A stretch of DNA of 17,754 nt, from NCBI GenBank assembly GCA_046050405.1, contig JBJOPY010000257.1, positions 1 to 17,754 on the forward strand, read 5' to 3'. The translations under genes and the position numbers were made by a program. Shown here in pieces: positions 7,514 to 13,400 of the stretch. Source of the DNA: JADKCL01 sp046050405. GTDB lineage: Bacteria; Bacteroidota; Bacteroidia; J057; JADKCL01. The notes below the pieces were generated by a model. It ran no database searches. It saw only the letters and a list, made by a program, of their open reading frames with translations, and had not been told where the DNA came from. How positions within the stretch are numbered: position 1 is the stretch's first letter; each line of letters begins with the position of its first letter.

Positions 7514-9736
7514 TCATTTTCTGAGATCGAAGCGGAGGCCTGCATAGCCGATGGCTCCCATGAGCGGCCCCCAGGCGATGGATGCGTCAAAGTACATGCC
7601 AAAGGGATCCTGCGCACCGATGACCGGCTGATTTTGCATAAAGTTCGTCAAGTTTTCCCCGCCAAGGTATATCTCAAATGACTTGCCAAGGCGCCTGGTG
7701 ACCTGCGCGTTCACGCGCGGATAGGCGGGCGAACGGTTGCCCATGCGGTAGCCAGGGGGGTTGCCGGCTGTGGAGGGCAGGCGCTGGCTTCCTGTGTAGG
7801 CGAGCGTGAGATCCGCCAGCCAGCGTTCCGTTTTGGATTTCCAGCCAAGGTTCACCAGCCCCTGGTGGCGGGGGGTCAGGGGCATCTGCAGCAGAAGACC
7901 CGCGTAGGTGGCTCTCACCTGCTGGCCTCGCCAGGTGAGGCGAACATCCAGCCTCGGCAGCAGCTCGAGATTCATCTCCACCTGCACCACGTTGCTCCAG
8001 GATCCTGCCTGGATATTGTAAAAGCTGAGGTACCGTGGATGCTCGACATCCGCCACCAGGCGGCTGAGGAACTGTGTGCGGTAGGCGTCAAGGGCAAGGC
8101 TTCCTTCTCGGCCCTGGAACTTGAACAGCTGGACGACCCCAGCCCCGAATGTCCAGGCCTTTTCTTGAAGGCTTGCCTGGCCCGCGACGATTTTCCGGGA
8201 GCTGGAGAGCACGGCGATGTTCTCGGCGATCGGATTTGGGGTGCGGTACCCCTTCCCCGCGGACAGGCGGAGGCTGGTCCTTTCCCATGGGTTCCACCGG
8301 ACATGGAGCCGGGGGGTCACCAGCGTGCCGAAAAGGTTGTGTTGGTCCATCCGCCATCCTGCAACGAGGGAGAATTCGTCCTTTGGCTTCCAGGTATATT
8401 CGCCGAAGATCCCTGGCACCCACTCCGTGCGTGCAAATGCAGAATCTTCCAGCTGCTCGTCGAGGCGATCCATCAGGAACGAGGCACCCGTGCGGATGGT
8501 ATGCCTTGTATCGCCGATGTAGTCCTGAAAGGTGAAGGAGGCCCGGAAATTGTCTTGCAGGCCTCTGTACTCCTTGTGCCCGAAATAGCTGTCCATCGTA
8601 TGCCTGAAACCCGAGAGGATCAGGCCGCCTGACCGGAATTCCCTGTTCTTGAAGACGAATCCCATCTTGGTGAAGGCAGCATACTGGGTGGTTCTCACTC
8701 CCAGGCCCCAGATGGAGTCGCTTCCGCGATCCATGGCGGGCCTGAAACCGGCCTGGCCGCCGGTGCGATCCTCCCTCAGGTACTGGATGCCGGCCTGAAA
8801 CTCGAGCCGGTCAGTGGCTTGGATATGCCAGCGATTTTGTAGGATGACAGCCTTTCCCAGTGGGTTGTTCAGGAAATCGTCCCCGTCCGGGTCGCGACGC
8901 CCGAGATTGAGACTGCCATGGGTGAGCAGCATCGTACCCACACGTTCCTTGATCTGGAGAGCCGCAATCAGATTGGCTTCCGTGCGGCCAAAAAGGTTCT
9001 GGTAAAGGTTGATATGGAGGGGGGCTGCCTCGCGGCTTGGTTTGCGCAGTTCCACATTGATCTGGCCTGTCATCGATTCATAGCCATCCACGACCGAGCC
9101 AGTGCCTTTCGAGAGCTGGATGCTTTCGATCCAGTCGCCCGGGATGTAACTCAGCCCGTAGATGGCACCGAGGCCGCGGGTCATGGGCCGCTTCTCCGTG
9201 AGCAGCTGTGCGTACCTCCCTGCAAGTCCCAGGAGACGGATCTCCCTTGACCCCGTCGCTGCATCCGTGGCGGTCACATCCACTGATCCATTGGCCTGGA
9301 AACTCTCCCCCAGGTTGCAGCAGGCGGACTTTCCCAGCTCGGCGCGTGTGATGAGCTGAACCTGCTGGGTTTCGACCATCGAATAGGAGCTTGCCAGCTG
9401 GCGTGAACGGATCTCCACGGTCGCCTGCGTCACTGGCCGCCTGAGAACCGTTCGATAGTATTCCTGTCCTTCCCTGACCGGCAGGGTGTCGTCCTCATAG
9501 CTGATATGGCGGAACACGAGCGTGTCCCCTGCGGACCATGGAAGCTTGAAACTGCCATTTGCATCCGTGTAGGCTCCCTTCTTCAGGCGCAGGAGAATGA
9601 CGGTCGCCCCTTCCACCTCCAGCTCGGCCCCCGTTGCGTCCATTTCGAAAACCTTGCCCCGGATCTCGGACTGGGACCAGAGGGGTGTGATATAGATGGC
9701 CGAAGCCAGTATCGAAAGAATGATCTTTTTTTTCAT
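7514..9736 (-). CDS. TonB-dependent receptor, metal-type, with CC in the plug
   Basis: This is an outer-membrane gated beta-barrel importer energised by TonB. At 740 residues it has a signal peptide (1-21, ending PLWSQ). A carboxypeptidase-regulatory-like beta domain follows (22-98; EGATVILL, TDANGSFKL, VFRHISYED), typical of Bacteroidota receptors. The plug (about 115-232) contains LGKSACCNLGESF with adjacent C139 and C140, then IRLLGLAGRYAQLLTE and the plug-barrel junction YESMTGQINVELRKP. The remainder is barrel, ending FGMYFDASIAWGPLMGAIGY...RFDLRK. Flanking HMA and Cys-rich genes and the CC in the plug suggest a copper-like metal or metallophore as substrate (inference). An in-frame TTG seven codons upstream is rejected because MKKKIILSILASA is a normal signal-peptide start. 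Confidence 0.95.
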   Translation of the reverse strand: MKKKIILSILASAIYITPLWSQSEIRGKVFEMDATGAELEVEGATVILLRLKKGAYTDANGSFKLPWSAGDTLVFRHISYEDDTLPVREGQEYYRTVLRRPVTQATVEIRSRQLASSYSMVETQQVQLITRAELGKSACCNLGESFQANGSVDVTATDAATGSREIRLLGLAGRYAQLLTEKRPMTRGLGAIYGLSYIPGDWIESIQLSKGTGSVVDGYESMTGQINVELRKPSREAAPLHINLYQNLFGRTEANLIAALQIKERVGTMLLTHGSLNLGRRDPDGDDFLNNPLGKAVILQNRWHIQATDRLEFQAGIQYLREDRTGGQAGFRPAMDRGSDSIWGLGVRTTQYAAFTKMGFVFKNREFRSGGLILSGFRHTMDSYFGHKEYRGLQDNFRASFTFQDYIGDTRHTIRTGASFLMDRLDEQLEDSAFARTEWVPGIFGEYTWKPKDEFSLVAGWRMDQHNLFGTLVTPRLHVRWNPWERTSLRLSAGKGYRTPNPIAENIAVLSSSRKIVAGQASLQEKAWTFGAGVVQLFKFQGREGSLALDAYRTQFLSRLVADVEHPRYLSFYNIQAGSWSNVVQVEMNLELLPRLDVRLTWRGQQVRATYAGLLLQMPLTPRHQGLVNLGWKSKTERWLADLTLAYTGSQRLPSTAGNPPGYRMGNRSPAYPRVNAQVTRRLGKSFEIYLGGENLTNFMQNQPVIGAQDPFGMYFDASIAWGPLMGAIGYAGLRFDLRK

Positions 9737-9737
9737 G

Positions 9738-9802
9738 ATGATGCTGAATTGAAACAATGAAACCGTGCTTGCTTGTCATCAAGCGCAGAAAAGCAGCATC
9801 AT
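9738..9802 (-). promoter_or_regulatory. Inverted repeat just before the receptor start codon
   Basis: ATGATGCTG (9738-9746) is exactly complementary to CAGCATCAT (9794-9802). In the minus-strand mRNA the second arm ends one nucleotide before the receptor ATG, and the first arm overlaps the end of the upstream Cys-rich gene, whose stop is at 9805. The 47-nt loop contains a smaller CTTG/CAAG stem. It could mask the receptor initiation region and couple its translation to the upstream gene. This is inference from complementarity only. Confidence 0.35.
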
Positions 9803-9804
9803 GC

Positions 9805-10215
9805 TCAGATCAGAAAGGAGCAGAAATGGATCAGGATGGTCCGGCCGGTCTCCAAGGTGCGGCGTTCGGGCGGGTCATGTCCCTTCCGGGCGAAACGCTC
9901 CATCCCTGCGATCAACCTGGATTCTGCGAGCGGGACTGGCAACACCAGGGAACACTGGCAAGGGGGGGCGTCCACAACTGCCATGGCGGCCCGCACGGCT
10001 GGAAGCTTGATGTGCCGGATGGTCAGCTTACAGCATGGTTCGGACTGGAATCCCCTGTCTCCGCCTTGTTTGCAGCACATCCCGATGGGTTTCAGCCTCG
10101 TTTCCGAAAACCCGGTTTCGGAGCACGCATGGGCCGATACAGCGATGCCCAGTGAAGTGACACCGGTCAACAGTGCCATGATGCCTAAGAGCATCCGATT
10201 CACCAGACCTTGCAT
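9805..10215 (-). CDS. HYC_CC_PP-type small Cys-rich exported protein
   Basis: This 136-residue protein has a signal-peptide-like N-terminus (MQGLVNRMLLGIMALLTGVT, cleavage probably near SA at 27-28). An ordered set of Cys motifs follows: HAC (29-31), CC (47-48), PCC (60-62) and APPCQC (83-88). The order His-x-Cys, CC, CC, PP corresponds to the small Bacteroidota family named HYC_CC_PP, here with HAC instead of HYC. Members are, as I recall, found next to TonB receptors and HMA proteins, as here. The role is unproven; an exported metal-binding partner of the receptor is the natural guess. It is the first gene of the operon, 68 nt before the receptor. The start is uncertain: ATG 10215 gives a charged n-region but would be nearly leaderless behind the -7 box, while ATG 10194 (MLLGIMALL) is the alternative. 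An in-frame extension further upstream is rejected because it runs through the promoter. Confidence 0.75.
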   Translation of the reverse strand: MQGLVNRMLLGIMALLTGVTSLGIAVSAHACSETGFSETRLKPIGMCCKQGGDRGFQSEPCCKLTIRHIKLPAVRAAMAVVDAPPCQCSLVLPVPLAESRLIAGMERFARKGHDPPERRTLETGRTILIHFCSFLI

Positions 10216-10219
10216 GGTA

Positions 10220-10251
10220 CAAAAGTAAGCCAATTCCGCAGTTAAAATCAA
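10220..10251 (-). promoter_or_regulatory. Predicted -33/-7 promoter of the metal operon
   Basis: On the minus strand TTG (10249-10251), a 21-nt spacer and TACTTTTG (10220-10227) resemble the Bacteroidota TTTG/TAnnTTTG promoter; the -7 match is exact. The box ends 4 nt before the ATG at 10215, so the transcript is leaderless or starts translation at the ATG at 10194. A small palindrome, TGCCAAAGGCA (10291-10301), lies about 65 bp upstream of the box and could be an operator. Confidence 0.55.
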
Positions 10252-10367
10252 GTGGATGCAAGCCAGATACCCCCACGGGACGACCTTGCCTGCCAAAGGC
10301 ACCGGATGCCCTGCGTCTTCCAGCCTATGGCCCTTGAGATGAGGATACGGATCCTCCTTCACCGGCT

Positions 10368-10398
10368 AAAAAAAGCGGCCACCACATGGCGGCCGCTT
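10368..10398 (-). terminator. Intrinsic terminator of the giant T9SS protein gene
   Basis: On the minus strand AAGCGGCC (10398-10391) pairs perfectly with GGCCGCTT (10380-10373) around a 10-nt loop, and the stem runs into a T tract (the A7 run at 10368-10374 on the plus strand). It lies 29 nt after the stop codon of the giant gene and separates it from the metal operon downstream. Confidence 0.9.
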
Positions 10399-10426
10399 AA
10401 TTCTCTCCACGGTTTCAAGCCCGGCA

Positions 10427-13400
10427 TCATTCCAAGGCGAACCGGATCGTCGTCTGGCGGGTCTTGTTCTGCTGGATCGTGGTGATCCTCATCAGATAAG
10501 GCCCTGCTGCAAGATCGCTGAGTTCAAATCCTACTTCCTTCATCAAATGCGCCATTTGAAACGCCCTGACCATCTTTCCGTACATGTCCCAAACTTCCAC
10601 CCTCACAGGGAAATCAATGGCCCGCTGGGTCTGAAGGTGGACGATCCCTTCGCTTGGATTGGGATAAACGCTCAGGCCGGTCAAGACCCTGGCCTGCTGT
10701 TCGATTCCTACCACCACAGTATTGCTCGTACTGGAGCATCCATTCGTATCCGTCACGATCACGCTGTAGCTGCCGCCACCAGGCGGAACCAAGGTGTCAC
10801 CGGTCTTTCCGGTCATCACCGTATCGTTTCGCAGCCACTGATAGCTGGCAAAGGGTTGCGATGTGTACAGCTTTGAGTTGCCCGAATCCAACACCGGCAC
10901 TGGCAACTGTACTTCTGCCACCAATACTGCCGGACTGGATCGTATGCAGCCGAGGCTATCGGTGACCGTCACCGTATAGGAGTCTGCAGTACTGACCATG
11001 CAGGTGTCATTCGTCGAACCAGTGCTCCACACATAAGCGGTATAGGTTTCTGACGTGGACAGCACCGCTTGGCTGCCGAAGCAGATCACCGCAGGATTGA
11101 TGGTGGGAGGTGAGCCAGGAAGAAAATTCACCTCTACCGTATCACTGACGCTACATTTATTTTTATCGACAGCCGACAACCAGAAGATGCCGCCAGTATC
11201 GATGTCAATGTCCCGGGTGGTGGCAGTGGTACTCCACGAGTTGATGGATGACAATGCAGGATCGCTCTGTAGTGTAAGCGACCTTCCTTCACATAGATCC
11301 AGTGAACCGGTGGATGATGTAATGAAGTCTTGGTCAAGCACATGGTTCAGGAGACGAACTGAATCCTTGGTTTGGCAGCCATCTTCCGATGTGGCGGTGA
11401 TACCGTAGGTACCGACGTCCGAAACGGTGATGTTCGTTCTCGAGGTCTCTCCCGTGCTCCACACGTATCGATCGTAATTGTAACCTTGGAGGTAGAACGT
11501 ATGAGGTGCTACTGGACAGACCGTAACATCAGAGCCCAGATTCACCACAGGGACAATGCCGGATGTGATGGTCAGCCTCGCAACCGCAGTGCAACCTACA
11601 AGGTCTGTGACCGTCACCGAAAAAGTCCCTGAACCGACGCTATCGAGAGAACTCTCGGTATTTCCCTGATAATTCCAAAGGTAATTGTACCCTTGGCAAT
11701 CCTGCCCACCCACGACGTCAGTTTTCAAGGTTACGTCGATTGCCCCAGGGCAAGAGGCGAGGATATTGCTCGTCATCTTAACTCCTAGCAGAGTAGGTGG
11801 TGCATCGACTTTGTATCTTGCCATGGCGGTATCCCCATTCGCATCCGTCACGGTCAAGGAATAGCTCCCCGGGCCCAAGCCAGTAAGGTTGGCAGTGGAA
11901 AGGCTCGAGTTCCAACGATAAACATACGGCGGGCACCCTCCCGTGGCATGGCTGGTGAGTACGGCATTGCGTGAATCTGCACACTTCAACTCGTATCCGC
12001 AGGCGCTTGAATCGCAAGTAATCGTCAAGTCTAGGGGGGTTCCTTCGACCAACACCTTGAAGCTGCAGGTCCCGCTATTGCCGCTTGAGTCCGTGGCGGT
12101 ATAGGTCACTGTCGTCTCCCCGATTCCAAAGAGCGTCCCAGGACTGAGACTCGATACGACCGATCGAACAGAGCCACAGTTGTCAGTGACATTGGTAGGT
12201 TCAGGCCACGTGACGAGGGCACCACAGTATGAGCTGTTAAAAGGACTTTGAATGTTTGAAGGACAGGTGAGCGTTGGCTTGATCAAATCCCTTACCGTGA
12301 CGGTGGCATTGCAGGTGCTGGCATTGTTGCTCCTGTCTGTCACGGTCAAGACCACCGTTCTGCTCCCACGTTCGGTGCAGGTAAAGGAAGATTTGCTGAG
12401 CGACCGGGAAGCGACACCGCATAAGTCTGTGGAGCTGGCTCCGACGATGTTCGCATCGGCGGTGGCAATGCCCGAGCTGTTCAGTTGAACCGTGACTGGC
12501 GTGCAAACGGCTGTTGGAGCCACTGGATCCTGAACGGTGACCGAGGCATTACAGGTACCGGTATTGCCACTGGCATCAGTGACCGTAAGCATGACACTGA
12601 CAGGAGTTGCACCCACATCTGTACATGTGAAGGTGGAGCGGCTCAGCGTCCGTGTCAATATGCCACAGGCGTCCGTGCTTGAACCGCTGACCGCCGCCGC
12701 CGTCGTACTTCCATTCCCAGAACTGTTGAGTTGGATCGTGACAGGCGTGCAGATGGCACTGGGAGGGGTGACATCCTGAACCGTGACCGTGCTGCTACAG
12801 GTGCTGGTCTTTCCGCTCTGGTCTGTCACTCTCAGCACCACTGTGTTGCTGCCACGGTCTGAACAGGTGAAAGTGTTTGTCCGATTGATAGAATAGCTAA
12901 GGTTGGCGCAGTTATCCGAGGAATTCGCGCCCACAGTGCTCGGATCCAAGGTAGCGTTGCCACTTGCATCCAGCAGTATCGTGACGGGCGTACAAATGGC
13001 CCTGGAAGGCAGGGTGTCCCTGACAGTGATGGCCGTGTTGCAGGTGGATGCATTCAGGCTCGCGTCGGCGACGGTGAGCACCACAGTTTGAGTGGTTCCG
13101 GCATCAGTACAGGTGAAATTCGATTTACTGAGGGTATAAGTGTCTATTCCACAGGGATCTGACGAGCCATTGCTGGCATCTCTCGCCGGCACAGTTGCGC
13201 TTCCTGTGGTGCTCAGGTAGACCGTGAGGGGTCTGCATATCGCCACTGGAGGCAGGTTGTCCCTGATCGTGATCATTGCTGTACAGGTTCCAGTATTGCC
13301 AGTACTATCCCTGACGGTCAGCGTTACGCTGTTCCTGCCGATATCGGAGCACGTCCATGCACTATCGCTCGTACTGTAGGTGAAGCGACAGTTGTCCGAG

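Noticed and set aside
7865..8632. 255-codon plus-strand open frame opposite the TonB receptor
   Set aside because: It overlaps the receptor barrel, whose frame is clearly coding, and shows no recognisable domain or promoter.
9737..9757. Seven-codon extension of the TonB receptor from a TTG
   Set aside because: The ATG at 9736 gives a standard KKK plus hydrophobic signal peptide; the extension adds nothing family-like and depends on a rare start codon.
10216..10362. 49-codon N-terminal extension of the Cys-rich gene
   Set aside because: It has no signal-peptide character, runs through a good -33/-7 promoter, and would place a hydrophobic export signal in the middle of the protein.
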